Positions 27,001 to 34,781 are shown, counted from the stretch's first letter. The stretch: DNA of 50,416 bases from Anaerolinea sp. (GCA_020719725.1 DYPU01000009.1:1-50416), one strand, 5' to 3'. The notes: generated by a model not told the origin, from the letters alone. A program made the numbers and translations.

Positions 27001-28083
27001 ATCGGTTTTGTTCAAGGGGACGGCGTGCGTTTGATGGCCCATGACGGCTATAGTAAGGAAGTGGACGAATATCAGGAAAAAATGATTCCGCTTGGTCATC
27101 CAGCCCTTAGTGAAGCGATTGTCAGTGGGCAACCCCGCCGAATTGTGATGGAAAATGCCAATGCTTTGGGCGCTTTCCTCTTGAATGCCAGCAGTCAGTT
27201 GGTTATCCCAATTCGGCGTGAAGCCTACGTCATTGGTTTATTCTTGCTGGAGAGCAATGCCTCCGACCGATTCCAACAGGATGAGATGAATTTTCTTAGC
27301 CGTTTGGCGGATCACGCTGCGATTGCTATTTCTAATGCCCAGCTTTATGCCCAAATTGACGCCGCCAACAAATCAAAGAGTCAGTTTGTTTCGTTTGTGG
27401 CCCACGAACTTAAAAACCCAATGGCCTCCATCAAAGGCTATACCGAGCTGGTGACGGGCGGCATGGCTGGCCCGATTAATGACATGCAGGCCAAGTTTTT
27501 GGCAACAGTTCGCAGCAATGTGGACCGTATGAATACCATTGTTTCCGATTTGAGCGATCTGAACAAAATTGAAGCAGGTATCCTAAAAATGGACTTCAAA
27601 CCGGTATCGATACCTGAAATCGTGGAAGAATCAGTGCGCTCCACCCGCCGACAAATTGAAGATAAAGAGCAGGTCGTCAACCTGAATGTGCCCGACCAAT
27701 TGCCCTTGGTTTGGGCAGATCGCAACCGCATGATTCAAGTTGCGGTTAATCTTATTAGCAATGCTACAAAATATACCCCCAAAAGCGGCACAATTACGAT
27801 TGGCGCAGAACGCACCATCTCCGAAGTGGGCCACACTGATAATTTACAGGTCGTTCACTTTTGGGTAAAAGATACCGGAATTGGAATTACCCCTGAAGAT
27901 CAGAAAAAAATCTTCCAGCAGTATTTCCGCACCGACATCTCCAAAGACATGGCTACCGGGACTGGTTTGGGTCTTAATATCACCAAAAACCTGGTGGAAA
28001 TGCAGGGCGGGCGAATTTGGTTCGAGAGTGAAATCGGCCAGGGCACAACCTTCCACGTGACGATACCGATTTCCGATAACTAA
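24094..28083 (+). CDS. Large membrane sensor histidine kinase: PDZ-like domain, 7TM module, four GAF domains
   Basis: A 1329-residue sensor kinase. The first helix (about residues 17-40) is followed by an extracytoplasmic PDZ-like region (VFSDQIVAINGQPVQS, near 75-90). A block of about eight helices comes next, ending with RLVRTDYILSRSVLYALL and RTRLQELIDAIFFR (residues 340-415). Four GAF-like domains follow, beginning near 426, 581, 751 and 929. The HisKA domain has phospho-acceptor His1104 in VAHELKNPMASIKGY. The ATPase domain has VNLISNATKY (N box), VKDTGIGI (G1) and GTGLGLNI (G2), all intact. No response regulator is adjacent. It begins 28 nt after gyrB and is followed 14 nt later by a FIST protein, so sensor and FIST protein probably act together. 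ATG 24094 follows GGCGAGGA. Confidence 0.92.
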   Translation: MKQQVPSLTQRLETFTSALVLVYQLFVLVAFIGIPFFAANYYNTPFPGAFYEHTLLINDIVPPSERWELYANGAVFSDQIVAINGQPVQSAANIRKILSGYFPGETHTFTLRARDGQIRDVQTVLQKFPFQDLFSYFIIPLFVGLVFVGVGLWIYSLRRNETSGRAFAVLGVSVAMVTGGLFDLYTTHYVSWLWSFSVPIVGASMLHMGLVFPQEARIVSKYPYLRWLGYLIAMPLGIYSITTLGNMQAPYAYLQAWQFSYLFTGMSMLAYLGVMFYRLMPNSSPVVRQQARTILIGSVLAFGPIIVYLLRAAFVFTYFTPLLFLPIIIFPIATGHTVLRYRLVRTDYILSRSVLYALLSVLALGGYLFLAVAGAMLFGSATNNPLLIALAVFLSALLLGPIRTRLQELIDAIFFRGERAHQEQLRSYTRDLTAAIDVRQILQILREQISISLLPGQLHIFIYDQANDQYVAMSDETGRPSSDIRFSSSSPLSITLRKEKIPLFFEQDRIPAAVQAERGRLALLGAQLFVPMPGRERLAGWLALGERLSGENYDNTDISFLEALSSQSAVALERAQALSTMEHRVHEMNILARIAQGINITLNFDDILELIYAQTTQIVPVSDLQLTLYNKNAQNFYYAFYLEQDERVPQRENAPLAPKSTLSQEVILTRRAILTQDFISQCQVLGITSYIKGLYAWLGVPLNTGSETLGALSISSRDPSVVYTAGQMELLQAIADQAAGAIVKSRLLQETERRAQQLSILNVITRQLTSTLELQPLLKSILENAVNIINTEAGSLFLVDEQTDELIFQVTVGPVASNLVGQRLPPGTGFVGKAVIARQPVIVNDVQATNTWSSDTDKQTGFITKAILVVPMEVKDRIIGVIEIINKRDGLPFGSEDQNLLSAFAGQAAVAIENARLYTLTDQELTARVEELSVMQRIDRELNASLELDRAMRITLEWAMRQSKADAGFIGFVQGDGVRLMAHDGYSKEVDEYQEKMIPLGHPALSEAIVSGQPRRIVMENANALGAFLLNASSQLVIPIRREAYVIGLFLLESNASDRFQQDEMNFLSRLADHAAIAISNAQLYAQIDAANKSKSQFVSFVAHELKNPMASIKGYTELVTGGMAGPINDMQAKFLATVRSNVDRMNTIVSDLSDLNKIEAGILKMDFKPVSIPEIVEESVRSTRRQIEDKEQVVNLNVPDQLPLVWADRNRMIQVAVNLISNATKYTPKSGTITIGAERTISEVGHTDNLQVVHFWVKDTGIGITPEDQKKIFQQYFRTDISKDMATGTGLGLNITKNLVEMQGGRIWFESEIGQGTTFHVTIPISDN

Positions 28084-28097
28084 AGGAGCAGATTGAA

Positions 28098-29270
28098 ATG
28101 ACCCTTGTAGCTGCGGTTGGACAGGCTCATGCGTTGGACGCGCGCGAAGCGGGTTTGCAAGCTGCCCACCATGCCCTCAATCAGATGGGCAGTTTCTCGC
28201 CTGCATTGGCAATCATTGCCAGCCCGCATCGTCTTGAAGCTCAAATGGTGGTCAGCGGAGCAATCAGCCTGCTTTCAAATATTCCCATTATCGGCTTTAG
28301 CACCCCTGCCGCTCTGACAAGAGCCGGCGCACATTCCAATTCTGTCGTTGTTGCGCTAATTGGCGGAGACGAAATTCAGGCCGAAACCCATTGGTTTTCG
28401 GCCTACTCTCAAGCCAGCGCAGAGACTGCCACGCGCTTGAAACAGCTTTTAGGCTACGAACAGCGCCCAATTAATACGCTACTAGCTTTTGCCGATGGGT
28501 TAAATGGCAACGCCGAAGAATTTTGCCAGTCCTTGCCCGCCAACATTCCCATTCTGGGGGCCTTGGCCGCTGGTGATCTGCAAAACAATGTTGGCTATCA
28601 ATTTGCCGGAACCCAAAGCGGCTCTGGTGGCATGGCAAGCGCTTTCTTACGCGGAAATTTCAAAGTGGGTATTGGCTATGGACATGGCTGGCGTCCAATA
28701 GGAAATCATTTTCGCGTTACTCGTTCCCGTGGATTTTGGATCAGAACGTTGGATGGACGCCCAGCCTCTGAATCTTATGCTACCCTGTTTGGACACCCAT
28801 CGCGCACCTGGGCTTTTCCTCCCCTTAACTACCTGACCCGCATCTATCCACTCGGCTTTGAGCAGCCCAACTCCAACGAGTTGCTGGTACGTTCCCCCTT
28901 GCGGATTGAAGCCGATGGCAGCTTCCGCATGAACGCCCCTGTTCGTGATGGTTCAGATGCCTATTTGTTGATCGGCAGCCCCAGCCATTGTTTGGACATT
29001 GCCAGAGAAGCCACTCAGCAAGCCATCCTGGCCATCAACGGCGCAAAACCCGTCCTGGCCCTCGTTTTTGCAGATACAGCCTGGCAAATGATGCTCCAAG
29101 CTAAACCCGGCGCAGAAATTCAAGCCATTCAGGATATTTTGGGCAAAGAGGTTCCCATCGCCGGTGGTTACACCCTTGGACAGATTGTCCCGGCCCGGAA
29201 CCTGAATGAAGCTCATCAATTTCTTAACCAGCACCTTGTGATTGCTGTTTTTGGCGAAATAGCAGCCTGA
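28098..29270 (+). CDS. FIST-domain signal transduction protein
   Basis: A 390-residue protein made of FIST_N (about residues 25-215) and FIST_C (about 220-370). Clues are IIGFSTPAALTRAGAHSNSV, LLAFADGLNGNAEEF, ILGALAAGDLQNNVGYQF and GIGYGHGWRPIGNHFRVTRS in the first half, then YLLIGSPSHC and VPIAGGYTLGQIVPARN in the second. FIST is a sensory domain thought to bind small ligands such as amino acids and is usually tied to two-component or methyl-accepting proteins. No effector domain is fused, so it probably works with the histidine kinase encoded 14 nt upstream. AAAGGAG precedes ATG 28098. A strong terminator follows at 29281-29320. Confidence 0.85.
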   Translation: MTLVAAVGQAHALDAREAGLQAAHHALNQMGSFSPALAIIASPHRLEAQMVVSGAISLLSNIPIIGFSTPAALTRAGAHSNSVVVALIGGDEIQAETHWFSAYSQASAETATRLKQLLGYEQRPINTLLAFADGLNGNAEEFCQSLPANIPILGALAAGDLQNNVGYQFAGTQSGSGGMASAFLRGNFKVGIGYGHGWRPIGNHFRVTRSRGFWIRTLDGRPASESYATLFGHPSRTWAFPPLNYLTRIYPLGFEQPNSNELLVRSPLRIEADGSFRMNAPVRDGSDAYLLIGSPSHCLDIAREATQQAILAINGAKPVLALVFADTAWQMMLQAKPGAEIQAIQDILGKEVPIAGGYTLGQIVPARNLNEAHQFLNQHLVIAVFGEIAA

Positions 29271-29280
29271 TTTTTTGCAA

Positions 29281-29320
29281 AATCAAAACAGGGAAGACCC
29301 AAATCTTCCCTGTTTTGATT
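29281..29320. terminator. Bidirectional terminator between FIST and trpB2 genes
   Basis: A 17-bp perfect stem, AATCAAAACAGGGAAGA (29281-29297) with TCTTCCCTGTTTTGATT (29304-29320), loop CCCAAA. It lies between convergent genes. Confidence 0.8.
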
Positions 29321-29427
29321 CATTTGGCGATCTTCCCTACCGATTTTCACTTCACAAACGATAGAGACTTTAAAAAATCTGCGGGACAGTTTTCCCAGCG
29401 GCAAAAAACTTTTGCAAGAAGAAATCC

Positions 29428-30789
29428 CTACCCAACTTGGGGCAAATCCTTCATCGCCTCGGCCACTGCCTCTGCCGGGTATTCATAATCTTCCAGACCA
29501 TCGTTCAAATACTTCTCATAAGAAACCATATCAAAATGCCCATGCCCCGAAAGGTTGAACAGAATCACACGTTTTTCACCCTTCGCCTTGGCATCCAGCG
29601 CCTCGTCAATCGCCGCCCGCACCGCATGGGCCGATTCTGGAGCTGGGACAATCCCCTCGGTACGCGTAAACATCAGCGCCGCTTCAAAGGTCTCGCGCTG
29701 CTTCACCGCAATTGCATCCACAAGCCCGGCATTCACCAGCCCCGAAAGCATTGGCGCCATGCCGTGATAACGTAGCCCGCCCGCGTGGATGCCCGGCGGC
29801 ATAAACGTGTGACCCAGCGTGTGCATTTTTACCACCGGAGCCATTTTGGCCGTATCCCCATAATCAAAGGTATAAACGCCCTTTGTTAGCGAAGGCGTGG
29901 CCGTTGGTTCAACCGCTACCAGCCGGGTGCGCTGACCGTTTTTCAGGTTTTCCCGCAAAAACGGCGTGGCAATCCCCGCAAAATTGGAGCCGCCACCCAC
30001 GCAACCGATCACCACATCCGGGTATTCACCCGCCAAATCCATCTGCTTAAGTGACTCCTCGCCAATCACCGTTTGGTGCAGCAGCACATGATTTAGCACA
30101 GACCCCAGCCCATACTTCTTCGTCCCGCCCGACATCGCCGCCACTTCCACCGCTTCCGAAATGGCAATTCCCAGCGACCCAGTATTTTCGGGGTTTTCAG
30201 CTAAAAGTGAACGCCCATAATTGGTACGGTCAGTTGGGCTGGCAAAGACCTGCGCCCCAAAGGTTTCCATAAAAATGCGCCGATACGGTTTCTGGTCAAA
30301 AGAAACCTTTACCATATACACTTCCAGCGCCATATCAAAGAAATTGCAGGCCATTGCCAGCGAAGTGCCCCACTGCCCGGCTCCGGTTTCAGTCGTCAGC
30401 GCTTTTGTGCCCGCAATTTTGTTGTAAAACGCCTGCGGAATGGCTGTATTAGGTTTGTGCGAACCCACCGGCGAAGCGCCCTCATATTTAAAATAAATAT
30501 GAGCGGTCGTCCCCAGCGCTTTTTCCAACCGCACCGCCCGTATCAACGGCGTAGGCCGCCAGAGCTTATAAATCTCACGCACTTCTTCCGGAATTTCAAT
30601 ATAACGCTCACTGCTCACCTCTTGCATAATCAAATCCATCGGAAACAACACCGAAAGAAAATCGGGCGTCACCGGCTCCAGCGTGCCAGGATGCAGCACT
30701 GGTGTGGGCGCAATCCCACTATCGGCTGCAATGTTGTACCAAAACTTGGGCAAATCATTTTGCGAAAGGTTAAAACGGGTCTCACTCAT
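29428..30789 (-). CDS. trpB: Tryptophan synthase beta chain, TrpB2 type
   Basis: A 453-residue PLP enzyme, longer than the standard TrpB1 (about 400) and with the N-terminal extension of TrpB2 ([19 protein letters not shown]). The PLP lysine is in [19 protein letters not shown], the indole-site region is [13 protein letters not shown], and the phosphate-binding loop is [12 protein letters not shown]. It condenses indole with serine to give tryptophan. TrpB2 proteins usually lack tight coupling to TrpA and may salvage free indole; no trpA is nearby. The gene lies behind a tryptophan T-box and a small ORF, which supports its assignment to tryptophan supply. ATG 30789 follows AAAGGAG. Confidence 0.94.
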   Translation of the reverse strand: MSETRFNLSQNDLPKFWYNIAADSGIAPTPVLHPGTLEPVTPDFLSVLFPMDLIMQEVSSERYIEIPEEVREIYKLWRPTPLIRAVRLEKALGTTAHIYFKYEGASPVGSHKPNTAIPQAFYNKIAGTKALTTETGAGQWGTSLAMACNFFDMALEVYMVKVSFDQKPYRRIFMETFGAQVFASPTDRTNYGRSLLAENPENTGSLGIAISEAVEVAAMSGGTKKYGLGSVLNHVLLHQTVIGEESLKQMDLAGEYPDVVIGCVGGGSNFAGIATPFLRENLKNGQRTRLVAVEPTATPSLTKGVYTFDYGDTAKMAPVVKMHTLGHTFMPPGIHAGGLRYHGMAPMLSGLVNAGLVDAIAVKQRETFEAALMFTRTEGIVPAPESAHAVRAAIDEALDAKAKGEKRVILFNLSGHGHFDMVSYEKYLNDGLEDYEYPAEAVAEAMKDLPQVG

Positions 30790-30811
30790 AGCTAAATCTC
30801 CTTTTTCTTTA

Positions 30812-30985
30812 TTATGGAACGAAAGCGTAAGCCTGCGAATTGGCATCTGCCAATATCTCGGCCACAATCTGCTCGATAGCCGCCTGCGGCGCGGACTCAG
30901 ACTCCCCGTAGCTTGTTTCCTGCAAAATCAGCGGATACTCAACCGGGGCAATTTCATCTGACAAAATAGACGGATAGCTGCTCAT
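30812..30985 (-). CDS. 57-residue small protein between the Trp T-box and trpB2
   Basis: The frame starts at ATG 30985 (or an adjacent ATG 30988) with a strong AAAGGAG site 6 nt upstream, and ends 22 nt before the trpB2 start. The product begins [19 protein letters not shown] and ends with SQAYAFVP; the middle is acidic and probably helical ([13 protein letters not shown]). It contains no Trp or Cys, so it is not a ribosome-stalling Trp leader peptide. I recognise no family. Position directly after the T-box terminator and inside the operon, plus the ribosome site, make translation likely. Confidence 0.6.
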   Translation of the reverse strand: MSSYPSILSDEIAPVEYPLILQETSYGESESAPQAAIEQIVAEILADANSQAYAFVP

Positions 30986-31009
30986 CATCTTCTCCTTTTG
31001 ACATTTAAC

Positions 31010-31360
31010 AAAAAACAACGTTCATCCCAAAACTGGGACGAACGTTGTTACGGTTCGCGGTACCACCCAACTTAGGCTGCTTTTCCGCTATCGAGGAAAT
31101 AAAACAAAAATTCCCCGATGAAGCACTCAGGGGAAAAGCCAGCCTCACTCATTTAGTCAACTCGATTTATAACGAAGTGACTCTGCCTGGATAACGGATG
31201 CAGTTTCCGGAGCAGGTTACTCACGCTTTAGGCGCTTTCTCCCTTTCAACTCAAAGGTCCATTCAGCATTCTCGTTTCGGGCAGGACTTTCACCAAAAAA
31301 CGCCTGCTCTCTGCACCGTCGTCAAACACTTACTCGTCCTTGTCACAGTTTTTTAATATT
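31010..31360 (-). promoter_or_regulatory. T-box riboswitch, tryptophan-specific (UGG specifier)
   Basis: The minus strand carries the T-box sequence GGGTGGTACCGCG (31068-31056), which captures the uncharged tRNA end. Stem I begins near GACAAGGACGAGTAAGTGT, contains AGAGAGCAGG, and closes after GAATGGACCTTTGAG. The triplet TGG at 31261-31259, flanked by GAA and ACC, is the likely specifier and matches tRNA-Trp. The terminator pairs GGGACGAACGTTG (31035-31047) with CAACGTTCATCCC (31016-31028), with a six-U tract at 31015-31010. Uncharged tRNA-Trp should stabilise the antiterminator and allow transcription of the small ORF and trpB2. The 5' limit is set from the promoter just upstream. Confidence 0.92.
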
Positions 31361-31366
31361 GGCACG

Positions 31367-31394
31367 ATTATACGCCTTCAATTTCATTTGTCAA
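31367..31394 (-). promoter_or_regulatory. Sigma-70-type promoter of the T-box/trpB2 transcript
   Basis: TTGACA (31394-31389), 16-nt spacer, TATAAT (31372-31367): consensus boxes placing the transcription start near 31360. Confidence 0.8.
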
Positions 31395-31458
31395 GAAAAA
31401 ACAATATTCAGTTGCTGAATATTGGCAAAAACCAACTCCAGCACTACTTATCCTAGAT

Positions 31459-31486
31459 AAAGTTCTATAAAATCAGTAGACTTTAT
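31459..31486 (+). promoter_or_regulatory. Rrf2-type operator upstream of the regulator gene
   Basis: AAAGTTCTA (31459-31467), 9-nt spacer, TAGACTTTA (31477-31485). Over 23 bases (TCTATA.AATC.GTAGACTTTAT) it matches the site before the exporter gene at all but two positions. A -10-like TATAAAAT lies within it, so a bound repressor would block transcription. Confidence 0.7.
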
Positions 31487-31544
31487 CGGCCTTGAAGCAC
31501 AATCTGCGCTAATGTCATAAACAAACGCTCTTTCAGGAAATTTT

Positions 31545-31997
31545 ATGCGTCTCTCCAAACGTGGTGAATATGGTTTACGGGCCATGCTTATGCTGGCAAC
31601 CCCAGCGGTTGATGGCCGCACCCCAATTATCCAGATTCGTGAAATCTCAGAACGAGAAAAAATCCCCGGTAAATTTTTGGAACAAATTTTACTAGCCCTT
31701 AAAAATGCCGGAGTTTTACATAGCAAGATGGGCGTTGGCGGCGGCTACTACCTGGCCCGGCCAGCCAGCGAAATTATCTTGGGCCAAATTATCCGTGTAC
31801 TCGATGGGCCAATTGCCCCCATCAAATGCGTCAGCCAAATGGCCTACGAAGCCTGTGGCTGCCCCGACGAAGAGACTTGTGGCTTACGCCTGATCATGTT
31901 CGATGTGCGCGCCGCCATGTCTGCCATTCTGGATGAAACCTCGCTTGAAGATGTTACCAAACGAGTTGATGCCAAGCGCGCATTGTTGGGGCGTTAG
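31545..31997 (+). CDS. Rrf2-family transcriptional regulator
   Basis: A 150-residue regulator with the Rrf2 winged helix: MRLSKRGEYGLRAMLML at the start, the recognition region IREISEREKIPGKFLEQILLALKN, and the wing GVGGGYYLARPASEI. Four cysteines follow as C-x8-C-x-C-x5-C (KCVSQMAYEACGC and DEETC), in the place where IscR/NsrR/RsrR ligate an Fe-S cluster, so it may sense redox, NO, iron or sulfur state. CymR-type members of the family control sulfur metabolism. A partial palindrome overlapping its own promoter recurs before the TauE-type exporter, pointing to autoregulation and control of that exporter. The start is preceded by AGGAAA. Confidence 0.92.
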   Translation: MRLSKRGEYGLRAMLMLATPAVDGRTPIIQIREISEREKIPGKFLEQILLALKNAGVLHSKMGVGGGYYLARPASEIILGQIIRVLDGPIAPIKCVSQMAYEACGCPDEETCGLRLIMFDVRAAMSAILDETSLEDVTKRVDAKRALLGR

Positions 31998-32065
31998 CAG
32001 TTCTTTCGGTTTGTAAATGGTTTTTGCAAATAGCCCGCGCTGTGAAGCGTTGTTTTTTGCTACTC

Positions 32066-32092
32066 AAAAGTCTATACAATCTGTAGACTTTA
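32066..32092 (+). promoter_or_regulatory. Rrf2-type operator upstream of the TauE-type exporter
   Basis: A perfect dyad of AAAGTCTA (32067-32074) and TAGACTTT (32084-32091) with a 9-nt centre that contains TACAAT, the probable -10 box. It has the same sequence and spacing as the site before the rrf2 gene. Confidence 0.75.
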
Positions 32093-32122
32093 TATATTAC
32101 CCACCTTTAAATGGAGAAAAAT

Positions 32123-32974
32123 ATGAAATTCCCTGCCCGTTCTTCCTTGTTTGTTTTGTTTGTGGTCATAGCGCTCTTTTTGAGTGTTTTTGGCATTGCC
32201 TTTGGTCCGGTTGGGCCGCAAACCCAGGGGGGGCTGAATATTTTTGTTTTTATGCTGGTTGGTTTTTTGGCACAAATGATTGATGGCGCACTTGGCATGG
32301 CCTATGGCGTTAGCTCCAATACCTTTCTGCTTAGCTTGGGGCTGCCGCCCGCCTCAGCCAGCGCCAGCGTTCATATGGCGGATGTCTTTACTACCGGTAT
32401 TTCAGGTCTCTCTCATTGGAAATTAAAAAATATCGATACCAATCTCGCTAAAAAACTGCTTATTCCTGGTGTGCTGGGCGGTGTGGCCGGAGCTTACATC
32501 CTGACCTCGCTGGATGGGGATTTGCTTAAATCCTGGATTTCTGTCTACTTGTTGGTGATGGGCGCGGTCATCTTATTCAAGGCCTTCAGGGGTACTAAAA
32601 AAAATCAGGGTGAAATTAAACATGTCAGCCTGCTCGGCCTGGTGGGCGGGTTTTTCGATGCGATTGGCGGTGGTGGTTGGGGGCCGGTTGTCACCACCAC
32701 GCTGGTGGCGCGTGGAAACAACCCGCGGGTCACGATTGGAACCGTTAATTTTTCTGAGTTTTTTGTCACATTTGCCCAATCTGTGACCTTTATCCTGACC
32801 TTGAACTTTGTTGATTACTGGCAGGTAATTCTTGGCCTGTTGCTGGGAGGGGTGTTGGCTGCGCCGCTGGCCGCTTATATCACTCGTCACCTGCCGCTCA
32901 AAGTGTTGATGGCGCTGGTAGGTGTTGTTATCATCGGACTCAGCATCCGCACCCTTTTGCTGGCGCTGTTATAG
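32123..32974 (+). CDS. TauE/SafE-family sulfite/sulfonate exporter-like permease
   Basis: A 283-residue membrane protein with about eight helices in two homologous halves. The family signatures are FLAQMIDGALGMAYGVSSNT with SASVHMADVFTTGISGLSHW in the first half, and GLVGGFFDAIGGGGWGPVV with IGTVNFSEFFVTFAQS in the second. TauE/SafE proteins move sulfite, sulfoacetate or related anions out of the cell. An Rrf2 regulator upstream with a shared operator fits a role in sulfur or sulfite homeostasis, although the substrate is inferred. ATG 32123 is preferred because GGAGA lies 5 nt upstream; the in-frame ATG at 32111 has no ribosome site. Confidence 0.88.
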   Translation: MKFPARSSLFVLFVVIALFLSVFGIAFGPVGPQTQGGLNIFVFMLVGFLAQMIDGALGMAYGVSSNTFLLSLGLPPASASASVHMADVFTTGISGLSHWKLKNIDTNLAKKLLIPGVLGGVAGAYILTSLDGDLLKSWISVYLLVMGAVILFKAFRGTKKNQGEIKHVSLLGLVGGFFDAIGGGGWGPVVTTTLVARGNNPRVTIGTVNFSEFFVTFAQSVTFILTLNFVDYWQVILGLLLGGVLAAPLAAYITRHLPLKVLMALVGVVIIGLSIRTLLLALL

Positions 32975-33461
32975 CGTTTTTGTCAATCTGGTTAAGATGT
33001 GTTATCTGGCTTCCCGTGCGGGTTTGTATCTTTGGGCTGCATCCGGTTTATAATCACTCATAGGTTCGCCAAAAAAACGCCCTCAAGGTGGAGAAAAAAG
33101 CCAGACATCCCCCAAAAAACTTCGAGACGTTCTTTTATGATCTAGTAAGATATGGCGCTACCGTTAAAAAACGTTGGGACGACTTTTTGAGCGCAAGAAA
33201 TCAAGTATTGATGCCTGCGGATTTCTTGCAAAAAAGCACCTTGCCAGGCCATGACGGGCGCATCTACGATACCTTTCCAATAAAAACAGGAGAGCCTAAG
33301 ATGTTTACGGGTTTGGGTGCGTTTCACTTTACTTAAAAACTCGCGCGACTCAAGACCAGACCGGTTTAATCAAAATTCACCACGCTGAAACCGGCCTGGT
33401 CTGAGGCTTTCAACTCATTTGAAACACGCCCTAATGATTTTGTGTGATGGAGCGCGCAACC
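32975..33461. other. 487-nt intergenic region with promoter-like and structured elements
   Basis: No convincing gene is present. A promoter-like pair TTGTAT (33024-33029) and TATAAT (33049-33054), 19 nt apart, would start an RNA near 33062. Downstream lie an imperfectly spaced inverted repeat GCAAGAAATC (33193-33202) / GATTTCTTGC (33219-33228) and a long hairpin at 33353-33402. An 82-codon frame (33088-33336, GTG start, no ribosome site) is probably fortuitous. The region may be a structured leader of nfeD or hold an unrecognised small RNA. Confidence 0.5.
33353..33402. repeat. Long hairpin upstream of the NfeD gene
   Basis: AGACCAGACCGGTTT (33353-33367) pairs with AAACCGGCCTGGTCT (33388-33402) over 15 positions with a single mismatch and a 20-nt loop. 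No U-tract follows on either strand. Confidence 0.65.
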
Positions 33462-34772
33462 ATGATTCGAATTCGACAAATTTTGCTTAGTTTGACCCTC
33501 TTTTTAGCCTTTTTTCAGACCGCTCAAGCGCAAGGTGAATCGCAATTGGCGCTGGTTTTAAATGCCGAAGGCATGGTTGCGCCAGCCATGACCGATTATA
33601 TTTTGCGCGGTATTCAGGCTGCCGAAGATCGCCGCGCCCAGGTTTTGGTTCTGCAACTGAACACGCCGGGCGGGCTAATTAGTGAGATGGAAGTGATCGT
33701 GCAAGCCATTCGCGGCAGCCAGGTTCCGGTGATCGTCTATGTTACTCCGCGTGGCGGGATGGCGGGCAGCGCTGGAGCGTTAATTACCCTGGCGGGGCAT
33801 GTTGCGGCCATGGCTCCTGAAACAATCATCGGTGCGGCCAGCCCCATTCAGGGCAATGGAGAAGACCTGAATGAGACACTTGAGCTTAAACAAAAGCAGG
33901 CGCTGCGCGCCCAGGTACGCACTCTCACCGAGCGCCGCACTCCCGCCGCCATCAGCCTGGCCGAAGAGATGGTCGAAGTCGCCCGGGCGGTTTCGGCGCA
34001 AGAGGCCAGTGAGATTGGCTTGATTGATTTTATTGCTACAGACCTGGACGATTTGTTGGCGCAATTGGATGGTTACGAGGTTCAGATGAGCGCTGGGCCG
34101 CGTAAGTTGCTGACCGCTAATGCCGTTGTGGAAACCTTTAGCATGTCTTTTGTGGAACAACTGCTCGAAATTTTGGTGGATCCAAACCTTACTTTTTTGC
34201 TTGTCACCCTTGGAATTTTGTCAATTTTGATTGAAATTGCCAGCCCAGGTGGCTGGGTGGCCGGTTTTATTGGCATCATTTGCCTGGTTTTGGCCGCTTA
34301 CGGCTTGGGCGTGCTGTCGGTCAATTGGTTTGGGGCCGTTTTTTTTGCGCTGGCTTTTGTCTTGTTTGTTTTAGATGTAAAAATGCCAACACATGGCGCT
34401 TTAACCGCTACCGGAGTTGGTTCCTTTATTGTGGGCGGTTTGGTGCTTTTCAATTCTCCTGGCGCGCCAGCGTTTCAGCAGGTTTCTATTCCGCTGGTGG
34501 TGGGAACCGGCATCTTTACCGGGGCAGCGTTTGCAGTAATCATCGGGTTTGCCATTCGCGCCCAACATACGCCGCAACAAACCGGGCCGGAAATGCTGCT
34601 CGGAGCGGTTGGAACAGCACTCGGTGAGATTGCTCCGCGTGGACAGGTTCAGGTGCAGAGTGAACAATGGAGTGCGGAATTGGCCGAAGGTGAGAGTCCC
34701 ATTTCATCCGGCCAAAGGGTGCAGGTTGTGGCGTTGGATGGATTGCGCTTAATTGTGCGCCAAAAACGCTAA
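33462..34772 (+). CDS. NfeD-family membrane-bound serine protease (ClpP-class)
   Basis: A 436-residue protein. A signal peptide (MIRIRQILLSLTLFLAFFQT, Ala-Gln-Ala cleavage region) precedes a ClpP-like protease domain (about residues 30-215) with QLNTPGGLISEM and the nucleophile Ser in GGMAGSAGALITLAGH, plus ASPIQGNGEDLNE. Four or five helices follow (LTFLLVTLGILSILIEIASP onward), then the C-terminal NfeD OB-fold (residues about 370-436) with LLGAVGTALGEIAPRG and VQVVALDGLRLIVRQK. Such proteases act on stomatin-like partners in membrane quality control; no stomatin gene is adjacent. ATG 33462 is chosen for its GGAG site and signal peptide, although GTG 33444 and ATG 33447 are also in frame. 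Confidence 0.9.
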   Translation: MIRIRQILLSLTLFLAFFQTAQAQGESQLALVLNAEGMVAPAMTDYILRGIQAAEDRRAQVLVLQLNTPGGLISEMEVIVQAIRGSQVPVIVYVTPRGGMAGSAGALITLAGHVAAMAPETIIGAASPIQGNGEDLNETLELKQKQALRAQVRTLTERRTPAAISLAEEMVEVARAVSAQEASEIGLIDFIATDLDDLLAQLDGYEVQMSAGPRKLLTANAVVETFSMSFVEQLLEILVDPNLTFLLVTLGILSILIEIASPGGWVAGFIGIICLVLAAYGLGVLSVNWFGAVFFALAFVLFVLDVKMPTHGALTATGVGSFIVGGLVLFNSPGAPAFQQVSIPLVVGTGIFTGAAFAVIIGFAIRAQHTPQQTGPEMLLGAVGTALGEIAPRGQVQVQSEQWSAELAEGESPISSGQRVQVVALDGLRLIVRQKR

Positions 34773-34781
34773 GTTATGCGC

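Noticed and set aside
33088-33336. An 82-codon open frame with GTG start in the nfeD upstream region
   Set aside because: No ribosome-binding site, no recognisable motif, and it spans an inverted repeat. It looks fortuitous and is described only as part of the intergenic region.
33315-33336. A tiny frame after an AGGAGA site (ATG 33301, about 11 codons) as a leader peptide of nfeD
   Set aside because: Too short to support, and no attenuator structure or repeated codon accompanies it.
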